Below, piece by piece: positions 27,251 to 34,896 of a stretch of 64,000 bases of DNA. A program made the position numbers and the translations under genes. The stretch comes from Desulforamulus ferrireducens (lineage in GTDB: Bacteria; Bacillota; Desulfotomaculia; Desulfotomaculales; Desulfotomaculaceae). The notes under the pieces are model-generated. The model was not told the DNA's origin, made no database searches, and saw only the letters and a program-made list of their open reading frames with translations. Positions within the stretch are counted from its first letter, which is position 1. Each line of letters starts with the position of its first letter. The DNA is taken from contig NZ_CP019698.1 of NCBI RefSeq assembly GCF_002005145.1, positions 806,001 through 870,000 on the forward strand, read 5' to 3'.

Positions 27251-27322
27251 GTAAAGGGTACTTTACATTTAGGCCAAGAGATAGTAATATGTAAAGTAAG
27301 CTTTACGTTAAGTTTACTTTAC
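27251..27322. promoter_or_regulatory. Three palindromic operator-like sites upstream of the Xre gene
   Basis: GTAAAG-N4-CTTTAC at 27251-27266 and 27291-27306, and GTTAAG-N4-CTTTAC at 27307-27322. The last two abut. They lie between the divergent GH18 gene and the Xre regulator, directly before the regulator's RBS, as expected for autoregulation. Confidence 0.6.
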
Positions 27323-27343
27323 ATAAGGAGGGTGACCTTTTGG

Positions 27344-27544
27344 GTGAAAAACCGTTTAAGGGAATTAAGAAATCAATTTAATATTACCCAGGAACAACTG
27401 GCCGACAAAGTGGCTGTTTCCCGTCAAACCATTATTTCGATTGAAAATGGCAAATACAATCCCTCACTCATCTTAGCCTATAAAATTGCCAAAGTGTTTT
27501 CCTGTAGTATTGAAGAAGTTTTTGATTTTTCGGAGGTGGAATAA
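27344..27544 (+). CDS. Xre-family HTH regulator (small, YozG-like)
   Basis: A 66-aa protein consisting of one HTH_3 domain: KNRLRELRNQFNITQEQLADKVAVSRQTIISIENGKYNPSLILAYKIAK in outline, with the helix-turn-helix over QEQLADKVAVSRQTIISIE. GTG 27344 is used because AAGGAGGG precedes it by 11 bases; the frame also opens at 27332 inside the RBS. Its stop codon is followed immediately by the DUF2178 gene. Such pairs usually regulate their own operon. Three matching palindromes lie upstream. Confidence 0.85.
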   Translation: MKNRLRELRNQFNITQEQLADKVAVSRQTIISIENGKYNPSLILAYKIAKVFSCSIEEVFDFSEVE

Positions 27545-27934
27545 ATGGGCAATTCCTTTATTAAAGAGATTATGAGAATTAACAGGGTGATGCTGACTTC
27601 TGTAATTATCTTGATTTTAGCAGCCTGTTGGTATTATCAGGCTAATTGGGAGACATGGGTAAAGAGTTTATCTATGATTGGCATTATCATTATCGTTATG
27701 CTCACTAAAAAGTGGCGTATTAAGAGAATGGAGAAGGAATTGGATGAGAGGCTGCAAAGCATTACCTATTACGCTTTATCCATAGGTTTTTACAGTGTCT
27801 TTTTAGTTATTTTTTGGTTTTATATTAAGGAACTGATCATAGATGGCAATGTATCAGTGCGCACCATGGCAGAAATATTTGCAGGTTTAGCCGGCTATCT
27901 GATTTCTTATATCTATTTAAAGAGGAAGTACTAA
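27545..27934 (+). CDS. DUF2178-like membrane protein
   Basis: A 129-aa protein with four predicted transmembrane helices in two hairpins, separated by the basic/acidic loop KKWRIKRMEKELDERLQSI. The DER-x-x-x-I pattern before helix three matches DUF2178 proteins that are commonly encoded after a small Xre regulator. It begins one base after the regulator's stop and has GGAGG in the preceding codons. Function unknown. Confidence 0.75.
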   Translation: MGNSFIKEIMRINRVMLTSVIILILAACWYYQANWETWVKSLSMIGIIIIVMLTKKWRIKRMEKELDERLQSITYYALSIGFYSVFLVIFWFYIKELIIDGNVSVRTMAEIFAGLAGYLISYIYLKRKY

Positions 27935-27941
27935 TAAAAAA

Positions 27942-27975
27942 GAAGTGTCGCATTACCGTTATATGCGACACTTCC
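27942..27975. terminator. GTGTCGCA hairpin family copy 4, between convergent genes
   Basis: GAAGTGTCGCA pairs perfectly with TGCGACACTTC. On the minus strand it is followed by TTTTTTATTAG, so it is mainly the terminator of the HAD gene at 27988. Unlike copies 1, 3 and 5, it has no heptad element beside it. Confidence 0.85.
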
Positions 27976-27987
27976 CGTTAACAGAGC

Positions 27988-28707
27988 TTATTCCTTGACC
28001 TTGGGAAGAGCTTTGGCAAACTTAACGAAGTCCTCCAGTCTGCCCTCAAAATCTGTCTTGTAATCAGAGCTTCCATGATTAATCAAGTAGTCGGTAACTA
28101 GATAGGTTTTAATGCCCAATTTCCCTGCCACCAGGTCCTCGAGGGTATCGTTACCCACCATCAGTGTTTCCTCCGGTTTGGCGCCGATTCTTTCTAATAT
28201 TTCCCGGTAATAATTAGGGTTGGGTTTACAAAAGTGACAGTTTTCGTAGGTGGTCACCAATGCCCAGGGGATATCTTTAATGCCGGCCCAGGCCATGCGC
28301 TGGGAAGTGGCTACGTCGGGAAAAATGGGATTGGTAGCCAGCACCAACTGATAGCCCTTGGCCACCAGTGTTTCACACACTTCCCTGGAAAGAGGAGTGG
28401 GGTTGGTACAACTAATCAGCTCACCAAAGCTATTGTCGTAAAACTTCTCAAAAATAGGCATTAGTTCTTCCTCAGTTAGATCAAAACGGGGAACAAAATC
28501 TTCCCAAAATACTTCTTGGTTGGTCTTGTCCGGACGGCTATCTCTGATCATGGCTTCAGTGGCCGCCCAAAGATTTTTCTGCAACACCTGCGGCTCAATT
28601 ATGTGTGAGCAAGATTTGGATAATCCGCCAAAGTATTTAGCTAGAAAAAGATCGAGGTCCATGGGCAGCAGGGTACCGTCCAAGTCAAACAGGATGGTTT
28701 TCAACAT
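27988..28707 (-). CDS. HAD-superfamily hydrolase
   Basis: A 239-aa HAD hydrolase: motif I FDLDGTLLP, motif II LATNP, motif III lysine in CKPNPNYY, motif IV MVGNDTLEDLVAG. A helical cap domain lies between residues 15 and 95. Members of this group are phosphatases of small metabolites; substrate unknown. ATG start. Followed by the GTGTCGCA terminator on its own strand. Confidence 0.88.
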   Translation of the reverse strand: MLKTILFDLDGTLLPMDLDLFLAKYFGGLSKSCSHIIEPQVLQKNLWAATEAMIRDSRPDKTNQEVFWEDFVPRFDLTEEELMPIFEKFYDNSFGELISCTNPTPLSREVCETLVAKGYQLVLATNPIFPDVATSQRMAWAGIKDIPWALVTTYENCHFCKPNPNYYREILERIGAKPEETLMVGNDTLEDLVAGKLGIKTYLVTDYLINHGSSDYKTDFEGRLEDFVKFAKALPKVKE

Positions 28708-28723
28708 TTAATTTTCCCCCTTA

Positions 28724-28987
28724 TTAATGGGTATGACCTTTGGCACCGTGATGCTTGCTACCGCACCCGCAGCCACAGCCACAACCTGTTGAATTATGAT
28801 CTGGTTCATCTTCCACATACTTAATCCTGGACAAGGCATCGACAACTTGTCCCCTAATGCCCGCTAAATACTGCTGACGCAGTTTATGTTGCTCTTCCTT
28901 TTCTTCGGGGGTTAAGCCTTCGGTTCTTTGCTTACGGGCCAAGGCATTGATTTTATCAATCAATTCTTTCGTAATAATGATTATCAC
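28724..28987 (-). CDS. DUF896 protein with Cys/His-rich tail
   Basis: The DUF896 (YnzC-like) core ITKELIDKINALARKQR and LTPEEKEEQHKLRQQYLAGIRG is followed by DALSRIKYVE and an unusual tail of alternating Gly-Cys (GCGCGCGCG) and histidines (KHHGAKGHTH) that looks like a metal-binding module. Homologues usually begin M-I-[ST]-K-E-L-I. Here the codon at that methionine position (28976-28978) is ATT, six bases after GAGGTG, so the true start may be ATT. The GTG at 28985-28987 used here overlaps that RBS. DUF896 proteins are small cytoplasmic proteins of poorly known role; B. subtilis YnzC is SOS-linked by its operon. Confidence 0.8.
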   Translation of the reverse strand: MIIIITKELIDKINALARKQRTEGLTPEEKEEQHKLRQQYLAGIRGQVVDALSRIKYVEDEPDHNSTGCGCGCGCGSKHHGAKGHTH

Positions 28988-29149
28988 CTCAAAAATCAGT
29001 ATAGCATGGGTTACCTGAGGGGACAAGAAGTCACATTTAGACTCAGTATTCTGTATTATAGCACTTTTCGGCGGTTTTTAACAGTTTTAGGCAGTTCTCC
29101 AACTAATTCCTTGGGACATTGACAAATGGAGCAATATTGAATACAATAT

Positions 29150-29436
29150 CTTTCAGAGTTTATACAGAGTAAATCTATGATCAGGAGAGTAGGCTTGGTT
29201 ACTTGGTACAGGGAGGATGGAGCCTGGGACTGGAAGCTCCGCCCCGAGGACTGGGATCGAAGAACACCTGAGAGTTACCACCGAACGGATTATATCCCAG
29301 TAGGCTGGTACGGTTGACGCCGTTAACGTCTTTGAGTGGAACATTTTGTTCAATCAGGGTGGCACCACGGGAATTATCTCCCGTCCCTGGCAAATGCTTA
29401 AGCATGCCAGTGACGGGAGTTTTTAGTTTTTAATCT
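29150..29436 (+). ncRNA. T-box leader of the hisS-aspS operon
   Basis: The T-box sequence AGGGTGGCACCACGGG lies at 29356-29371 and is followed by a terminator hairpin. Stem I, with the AGAGTAGG-type region near 29190, reaches the specifier loop around GAAGAACACCTGAG. The triplets AAC (29263-29265) and CAC (29265-29267) overlap there; CAC would sense tRNA-His, as expected for hisS. The bulge TGGC predicts a tRNA discriminator base G73, whereas bacterial tRNA-His normally has C73. Uncharged tRNA should stabilise antitermination and turn on both synthetase genes. Confidence 0.88.
29377..29436 (+). terminator. T-box terminator
   Basis: CTCCCGTC...CTGGCA pairs with TGCCAG...GACGGGAG, with an internal GCTTAAGC hairpin, followed by TTTTTAGTTTTT. 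The 5' arm follows the T-box sequence, as in the standard antiterminator/terminator switch. Confidence 0.85.
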
Positions 29437-29459
29437 ATTTTTACAGGAGGGTTATGTTT

Positions 29460-30743
29460 GTGTTAACGACCAGACCCAGAGGTACCAATGATATCTTACC
29501 TGGGGAAGTGGAAAAGTGGCAATATGTTGAGCAGCTTGCCCGGGAAGTGTGCCGGGAATACGGCTATGGGGAGCTGCGTACGCCCATCTTTGAACACACT
29601 GAGCTATTCTCCCGAGGTGTGGGGGAGACCACTGATATAGTTGAAAAAGAGATGTACACCTTCACCGACAGAGGCGAACGCAGTATTACCCTAAGACCTG
29701 AAGGTACCGCTGCCGCCGTGCGGGCCTATTTGGATAACAAATTACAGGCACTACCCCAACCGGTGAAATTATATTACATGGGCCCCATGTTTCGTTACGA
29801 TAGACCCCAGGCCGGACGTTACCGGCAGTTTCACCAGTTTGGTGTGGAGGTTTTTGGTTCCCATAGCCCCTCTATAGATGCAGAAGTCATTGCCATGGCT
29901 ATGGATATTTACCGGCGCATTGGGCTAAGGGACTTGGAACTGCACATTAACAGCGTGGGTTGTCCCAAGTGCCGTCCAGGTCTGCGCCAGCGTCTGCAGG
30001 AACACTTTAAACCCCACCTGGCTAAACTCTGCCCCAATTGCCAGGGAAGGTTTGAGCGGAATCCGCTGCGTATTTTGGATTGCAAAAATGAAAGCTGTCA
30101 GGAACTGGGCCGTCATGCTCCCACCACCTTGGATGTCCTGTGTGAGGAATGTGAAACTCATTTCAATCAAGTTAAAGGTTACCTGGATACAGTGGGTGTC
30201 CCCTATATTGTCAATAACCGTTTGGTCAGGGGTTTGGATTATTATACTCACACCGCCTTTGAAATCATGGCCCAGGATATCGGTGCCCAAAGTTCCATTG
30301 GCGGCGGTGGCCGCTATAACGGCTTGATGGAAGCCTGTGGTGGTCCGGCAACACCGGGTATTGGTTTCGCACTGGGCTTGGAACGAATCTTACTGACGGC
30401 AGAACGCCAGGGTATCACCTTCCCGGTTAGCCGTGGACCGGCGGTTTTTGTGGCCACCGTTGGCAGCGAGCTGGAAAAACAGGCTTTTGCCCTGTTACAA
30501 AGCCTACGTCAACAGGGAATTGCTGCCGAGAAGGATTACCTGGCCCGTAGCCTCAAGGCACAGATGAAGTATGCCGGTAAACTAGGTGCTCGCTGGGTAG
30601 TTATTCTTGGGGAAGAAGAATTGGCCCGGGGGGTAGCTATGGTCAGGGATATGCAAGCCGGCGAACAGCAAGAAGTGGGATTGGCTGAATTGGTAAATTA
30701 TATTAGAAATACTACTAACAATAATCAATGCAGGGGGTTATAA
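29460..30743 (+). CDS. hisS: Histidyl-tRNA synthetase
   Basis: Class II synthetase of about 427 aa. N-terminus [14 protein letters not shown]; motif 2 [20 protein letters not shown]; HisA loop [15 protein letters not shown]; motif 3 [13 protein letters not shown]-terminal anticodon domain after PVFVATVG. Between residues 170 and 220 there is a cysteine-rich insertion (CPKC, CPNC, DCKNESC, CEEC), common in clostridial HisRS. The GTG at 29460 lies eight bases after GGAGGG and fits better than ATG 29454, only two bases away from it. Regulated by the T-box upstream; aspS follows in the same operon. Confidence 0.96.
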   Translation: MLTTRPRGTNDILPGEVEKWQYVEQLAREVCREYGYGELRTPIFEHTELFSRGVGETTDIVEKEMYTFTDRGERSITLRPEGTAAAVRAYLDNKLQALPQPVKLYYMGPMFRYDRPQAGRYRQFHQFGVEVFGSHSPSIDAEVIAMAMDIYRRIGLRDLELHINSVGCPKCRPGLRQRLQEHFKPHLAKLCPNCQGRFERNPLRILDCKNESCQELGRHAPTTLDVLCEECETHFNQVKGYLDTVGVPYIVNNRLVRGLDYYTHTAFEIMAQDIGAQSSIGGGGRYNGLMEACGGPATPGIGFALGLERILLTAERQGITFPVSRGPAVFVATVGSELEKQAFALLQSLRQQGIAAEKDYLARSLKAQMKYAGKLGARWVVILGEEELARGVAMVRDMQAGEQQEVGLAELVNYIRNTTNNNQCRGL

Positions 30744-30745
30744 CA

Positions 30746-32551
30746 TTGTCCGAGTCAATGCATGGTTTACGCCGAACCTTATACTGTGGCGAATTAAGAA
30801 AAGATCATGTCGGCCAAGAAGTGGTCCTAATGGGTTGGGTACAAAGACGCCGGGACCACGGTGGCCTAATTTTCGTGGATTTAAGAGATCGCTCTGGCAT
30901 GACCCAGGTGGTATTTAGCCCAGAGGTTGCTCAAGAGGCTTTTAACAAGGCTGAAGGGGTAAGAAATGAATATGTTTTGGCGGTAACAGGTAAAGTCAAG
31001 ACACGTCCCGCCGGTTCTGAAAATCCAAACATGGCCACCGGGGAAATTGAAGTGTACGCCCATAGCCTGAGAATTTTAAACCGGGCCAAGACCCCACCCT
31101 TTTATATTGAAGATAGAATTGATGTGGATGAAAACATCCGCCTGCGCTATCGTTATCTGGACTTACGCCGTCCGGAAATGCAGCGTTCTCTAATGCTCCG
31201 TCATAAAGCATCCAAAAGCATACGTGATTTCTTAGATAACCATGGTTTCCTGGAGATTGAGACTCCCATGTTGACCAAGAGTACCCCGGAGGGGGCCAGG
31301 GACTATCTGGTGCCCAGTCGAGTCAACCCCGGTAAATTTTATGCTTTGCCCCAGTCTCCTCAGTTGTTTAAGCAAATATTAATGTTAGCAGGTATGGAAC
31401 GCTATTTCCAAATTGTACGCTGCTTCCGTGATGAGGATCTACGGGCCGACCGTCAACCGGAGTTTACCCAAATAGACTTAGAAATGTCCTTTGTGGATGC
31501 AGATGATGTCATGGGTTTAATGGAAAAAATGATTGCCCAGGTCTGCAAAGAAACCATGGGTCTGGAAATACCTTTACCCATGCCTCGCCTGTCCTACCAG
31601 GAGGCCATGGATCGCTTTGGTTCCGATAAACCGGACACCCGTTTTGGTCTGGAACTGCGGGATATCACTTCCATTGCTGCTCAGTGTGGTTTTAAAGTCT
31701 TCAACAGCACAGCAGCATCCGGCGGCCAAGTGAAGGGTATCAACGCTAAAGGCTGTGCCACCTTCTCCCGCAAAGAAATTGATGATCTAACTGCCTTTGC
31801 GGCTGTTTACAAAGCCAAAGGGTTAGCCTACATGATGATTAATGAAGATGGCTCGGTGAAATCTCCCATTGCCAAATTCTTTACTCCCGAGGAATTAGAA
31901 GCCATCAAGGATAAATTAGAGGCTCAGCCCTGCGACTTGCTGCTCTTTGTGGCTGATACACCCTCTGTGGTGGCGGCTTCTCTGGGAGCTCTGCGTGTAC
32001 ACCTGGCTGAACGTCTAAACCTGATTCCAGAGGGCATGTGGAATTTCCTCTGGGTAACCGATTTCCCACTGTTGGAGTTTGATCCGGAATCTGGCCGTTA
32101 TTTTGCCATGCACCACCCCTTCACCTCACCGGTGGAGGAAGATATTCCGTTGTTAGAAACCGATCCTGGTAAGGTACGGGCCAGGGCCTATGATATGGTG
32201 CTTAACGGTGTGGAAGTAGGCGGCGGTAGTATTCGTATTCACCGCCGGGATGTCCAGGAAATGATGTTTAAGGCGTTGGGTATGAGTATTGAGGAAGCAA
32301 AAGAAAAGTTTGGTTTTATGCTGGAAGCCTTTGAATATGGCGCACCTCCCCACGGAGGTATTGCCTTTGGCTTTGACCGCTTGGTGATGCTGCTGGCAGG
32401 TAAGGATAGCATCCGTGATGTCATTGCCTTCCCCAAAACCGCCAGTGCCACCTGCTTAATGACCCAAGCACCGGATGTGGTGGACCCCGCTCAATTAGCA
32501 GAATTGCATATCCGCAGTACCGTGATACAGAAGACCAATCAGGTTAAATAG
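30746..32551 (+). CDS. aspS: Aspartyl-tRNA synthetase
   Basis: Bacterial-type AspRS of about 601 aa: OB anticodon-binding domain ([22 protein letters not shown]), class II motif 2 [18 protein letters not shown], a GAD insertion domain (residues ~290-420), motif 3 [18 protein letters not shown] 30746, eight bases after GGGGG, gives a better start than the ATG at 30728 that lies inside hisS. Whether it charges only tRNA-Asp or also tRNA-Asn cannot be decided by eye; no asnS or gatCAB is in the window. The T-box specifier makes that question relevant. Confidence 0.96.
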   Translation: MSESMHGLRRTLYCGELRKDHVGQEVVLMGWVQRRRDHGGLIFVDLRDRSGMTQVVFSPEVAQEAFNKAEGVRNEYVLAVTGKVKTRPAGSENPNMATGEIEVYAHSLRILNRAKTPPFYIEDRIDVDENIRLRYRYLDLRRPEMQRSLMLRHKASKSIRDFLDNHGFLEIETPMLTKSTPEGARDYLVPSRVNPGKFYALPQSPQLFKQILMLAGMERYFQIVRCFRDEDLRADRQPEFTQIDLEMSFVDADDVMGLMEKMIAQVCKETMGLEIPLPMPRLSYQEAMDRFGSDKPDTRFGLELRDITSIAAQCGFKVFNSTAASGGQVKGINAKGCATFSRKEIDDLTAFAAVYKAKGLAYMMINEDGSVKSPIAKFFTPEELEAIKDKLEAQPCDLLLFVADTPSVVAASLGALRVHLAERLNLIPEGMWNFLWVTDFPLLEFDPESGRYFAMHHPFTSPVEEDIPLLETDPGKVRARAYDMVLNGVEVGGGSIRIHRRDVQEMMFKALGMSIEEAKEKFGFMLEAFEYGAPPHGGIAFGFDRLVMLLAGKDSIRDVIAFPKTASATCLMTQAPDVVDPAQLAELHIRSTVIQKTNQVK

Positions 32552-32560
32552 GTATTTGAG

Positions 32561-32609
32561 AATCCCCAAGGCCGGTAGCCTTTCAGCGCTACGGGCTTTG
32601 GGGATTTCT
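32561..32609 (+). terminator. Terminator of hisS-aspS
   Basis: AATCCCCAAGGCCGGTAGC pairs with GCTACGGGCTTTGGGGATT; only a short T run follows (TTTCT), but the stem is very stable. Confidence 0.75.
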
Positions 32610-32657
32610 ATGGAACCTCAACCATTCGCCATTTTTAAACTTTTCCGGTAGAGAATG

Positions 32658-32686
32658 CTGACAACTGATGGCATTTTTTATATAAT
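32658..32686 (+). promoter_or_regulatory. Promoter upstream of the 6S region
   Basis: CTGACA (32658-32663), 17 bp, TATAAT (32681-32686). A transcript from here would begin near 32693 and start with the hairpin GTTCTC/GAGAAC (32703-32725) before the 6S-like RNA. Confidence 0.55.
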
Positions 32687-32747
32687 GTTGGTAAAAATAG
32701 GGGTTCTCGGCCGCCAGCTGAGAACTTGCATACAGACTTCGGGTGTG

Positions 32748-32775
32748 TTAACATAAGACATAATAAGTTAATAAT
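32748..32775 (+). promoter_or_regulatory. Candidate promoter of 6S RNA
   Basis: TTAACA (32748-32753), 16 bp, AATAAT (32770-32775). The predicted start near 32783 fits the beginning of the 6S closing stem at 32787. Confidence 0.4.
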
Positions 32776-32784
32776 TTAACAATA

Positions 32785-32975
32785 ATCACCCTGCTTTGTG
32801 CGTGAAATACCTGAAGTTTTGAGCCAACAGATGTTGAAAAGGGAGCTTACTTTCTTGCAAGGGAATGTAGACCTTACTTGTATAAGGAAACAGGAAGCTG
32901 CAGAAGGGCACCCACCTGTGTGAGAGCAGGTTCAACAAACTTTGGGTACGGACACGGCACGGTGGGGTTTTCTTT
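32785..32975 (+). ncRNA. ssrS: 6S RNA
   Basis: About 185 nt closing on itself as an interrupted rod: CACC (32787) with GGTG (32961), GTGC and GTG with CAC and GCAC, ACC with GGT, AAGTTTT with AAACTTT, leaving a large internal bubble and an irregular distal stem, as in 6S RNA. It lies between aspS and tcdA, the same place as bsrA in Bacillus subtilis. 6S RNA mimics an open promoter and binds the housekeeping RNA polymerase. Ends in GGTGGGGTTTTC; a stronger terminator follows at 32999. Identification rests on structure and context, not on a profile search. Confidence 0.75.
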
Positions 32976-32998
32976 GGTTTAATTAGGTTCCTGTATAA

Positions 32999-33027
32999 AC
33001 ATCTCTCTTTAGAGAGGTGTTTTTTTT
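32999..33027 (+). terminator. Intrinsic terminator after 6S RNA
   Basis: ACATCTCTC pairs with GAGAGGTGT around TTTA, followed by eight T. Confidence 0.85.
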
Positions 33028-33115
33028 GGCCCACTGCTAATGACAGATTAGCCGGGACATTTTATACTAATACTATTAAAATCAATATGTTGAAACACTA
33101 TCTAGGGAGGTTCCC

Positions 33116-33829
33116 GTGACTAAGCATCGATTTGCCAGGACAGAGATGTTAATTGGTGAGGAAGGGCTGGCCAAGCTCCGGGCTGCCAAAGTAATTGTTT
33201 TTGGTGTGGGGGGCGTTGGCTCTTATACCGTAGAGGCCTTAGCCCGGGCAGGCATTGGTGAGCTGACATTAGTGGACTTTGATACGGTGGATATCACTAA
33301 TATAAACCGTCAATTGCATGCCCTGGACAATACTGTTGGCCAATACAAAGTGGATTTAATGGCAGCAAGGATAAAGAATATTAATCCTGAGGCCAGAGTT
33401 AATCCCATTAGGGCCTTCTACTCGCCGCAAAATGGGGATGAACTGCTCAACACCGATTATTCCTATGTGGTGGATGCCATTGATAATGTAACGGGTAAAC
33501 TGGATATTATTAAAAGGTGCTACTTCCAGGGCATACCTATTATCTCCAGCATGGGGGCGGGCAATAAATTGGACCCTGCTGCCTTTCGGGTGGCAGACAT
33601 CTCGGAAACCTCGGTGGACCCCCTGGCCAGAGTTATTCGCCGGGAACTAAGGAAAGCTTCCATTGAAAAAGGGGTTAAAGTAGTTTTCTCACTGGAACCT
33701 CCCATTACTCCCAGGAAACAAATGCCTAAGGTGGAGGAGGGGAAATCTCTGGCTCCTGGCAGTATCTCCTTTGTTCCTGCTGCAGCGGGACTGGTATTGG
33801 CAGGAGCAGTGGTAAGGGATTTGCTTTAA
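33116..33829 (+). CDS. tcdA: tRNA threonylcarbamoyladenosine dehydratase (TcdA/CsdL)
   Basis: E1-like enzyme of 237 aa. ATP-binding GVGGVGSYTVEALARAG, then TLVDFDTVDITNINRQLHA, and YVVDAIDNVTGKLDII; the C-terminus SISFVPAAAGLVLAGAVVRDL is typical. It cyclises t6A37 in tRNAs reading ANN codons, using ATP. GTG start after GGGAGG. Position next to 6S RNA matches Bacillus yrvM. In E. coli it works with the CsdA-CsdE sulfur relay; iscS lies 1.1 kb downstream here. Confidence 0.93.
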   Translation: MTKHRFARTEMLIGEEGLAKLRAAKVIVFGVGGVGSYTVEALARAGIGELTLVDFDTVDITNINRQLHALDNTVGQYKVDLMAARIKNINPEARVNPIRAFYSPQNGDELLNTDYSYVVDAIDNVTGKLDIIKRCYFQGIPIISSMGAGNKLDPAAFRVADISETSVDPLARVIRRELRKASIEKGVKVVFSLEPPITPRKQMPKVEEGKSLAPGSISFVPAAAGLVLAGAVVRDLL

Positions 33830-33905
33830 ATTGACAAGGGTAGCAGCCTAGCATATAATGTAAACACCAAAGGCTTAAGTCAATTAATTGGGAGGTTTGT
33901 TTAGC

Positions 33906-34232
33906 ATGGTCGAAAACATACTGATCCTAGATGACGATAACTTCCAGGAAACTATTTTAAACACAAAAATTCCCGTATTAGTTGACTTTTGGGCTAACTG
34001 GTGTGGTCCCTGTATGATGCTGGCTCCCGAAATAAATAGGCTGGCAGCAGAGTTAAAGGGTCAGATACAAGTTTGTAAAATTAATGTTGATGACAATCGT
34101 GATACCGCCGATAGGTTGGGCATTATCAGTATTCCTACCCTGATGGTCTTTAAGGAAGGTAAGGAAGTAGAAAGGACTACAGGTTTTCGTAAAAAGGAAG
34201 AACTGTTAATCATGATGCAAAAGCATCTGTAA
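33906..34232 (+). CDS. Thioredoxin
   Basis: Thioredoxin of about 108 aa with active site FWANWCGPCMML and cis-proline segment ISIPTLMVFKEG. It reduces protein disulfides in the cytoplasm. ATG 33906, ten bases after GGGAGG, is used; the ATG at 33888 precedes that RBS. It differs from the second thioredoxin at 57355 (N-W-C-G-P-C against A-W-C-G-P-C and an acidic N-terminus) and may serve a different partner. No thioredoxin reductase is in the window. Confidence 0.92.
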   Translation: MVENILILDDDNFQETILNTKIPVLVDFWANWCGPCMMLAPEINRLAAELKGQIQVCKINVDDNRDTADRLGIISIPTLMVFKEGKEVERTTGFRKKEELLIMMQKHL

Positions 34233-34276
34233 CCTAATAGCATAATCTCAATAGAAAAAATGGGTTTTCTGTATAG

Positions 34277-34302
34277 TACCACCCCTTTGGTGGTATTTTT
34301 TT
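34277..34302 (+). terminator. Terminator of thioredoxin gene
   Basis: TACCACC pairs with GGTGGTA around CCTTT, then seven T. Confidence 0.85.
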
Positions 34303-34329
34303 ATATTAGATTTTCTTTGTATTAATCTT

Positions 34330-34415
34330 GAGTGGTTTGCTCGGAATTAGCATTGACATAGGATTATAAGCGTGATATTCTACTCCTAGAAAACCGAGTG
34401 GTTTACTTGGGATTA
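34330..34415 (+). promoter_or_regulatory. Promoter of the Rrf2-isc-mnmA operon with flanking direct repeats
   Basis: TTGACA (34353-34358), 17 bp, TATTCT (34376-34381) is a strong housekeeping promoter. Identical-orientation 20-mers GAGTGGTTTGCTCGGAATTA (34330-34349) and GAGTGGTTTACTTGGGATTA (34396-34415), 17 of 20 identical, lie on either side, 66 bp apart. They are candidate binding sites for the Rrf2 regulator encoded just downstream. Confidence 0.65.
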
Positions 34416-34431
34416 AAAAGGGGGTGGTGTT

Positions 34432-34884
34432 TTGCGGTTGTCCACAAAGGGACATTATGGCCTCAAGGCAATGTTTGATCTGGCCATGCATTATGGGTCT
34501 GAGCCCATTCCCCTCAAGGTGATAGCAGAGAGGCAAGGGATATCCGAGCACTACCTGGAACAACTAATTGCCGTTTTAAGAAAGATTGGCTTGGTGAAAA
34601 GTGTGCGGGGAGCTCAGGGAGGTTACATCCTGGCCAAGCCACCTGCACAGATTAAGGTGGGGGATGTGGTACGTGCCTTGGAGGGACCCATTGCCCCCTT
34701 GGATTGTGTCAGTGAGTTAGAACCAACCGCCTGTGAGAAGGAACACTACTGTATTTCCAGGGATATCTGGGCCAGGGTGAGGGATAGTATTGCAGAGGTG
34801 CTGGACTCCATTACACTGGAAGATATGTGCCGAGATGCGGCGAAAACAGCCCAAACTACTAGGGTAGAGTCAGAGATAACTTAA
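34432..34884 (+). CDS. Rrf2-family regulator, IscR-like
   Basis: A 150-aa regulator. Winged helix: RLSTKGHYGLKAMFDLA, LKVIAERQGISEHYLEQLI and the wing VRGAQGGYILAKP. Three cysteines in LDCVSELEPTACEKEHYC are spaced like the Fe-S ligands of IscR, so it probably binds a cluster; the cysteine-metabolism repressor CymR lacks these. TTG start after GGGGGTGG. First gene before iscS-iscU-mnmA, pointing to feedback control of Fe-S assembly. Direct repeats flank its promoter. Confidence 0.88.
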   Translation: MRLSTKGHYGLKAMFDLAMHYGSEPIPLKVIAERQGISEHYLEQLIAVLRKIGLVKSVRGAQGGYILAKPPAQIKVGDVVRALEGPIAPLDCVSELEPTACEKEHYCISRDIWARVRDSIAEVLDSITLEDMCRDAAKTAQTTRVESEIT

Positions 34885-34896
34885 GGAGGAGCAAGT

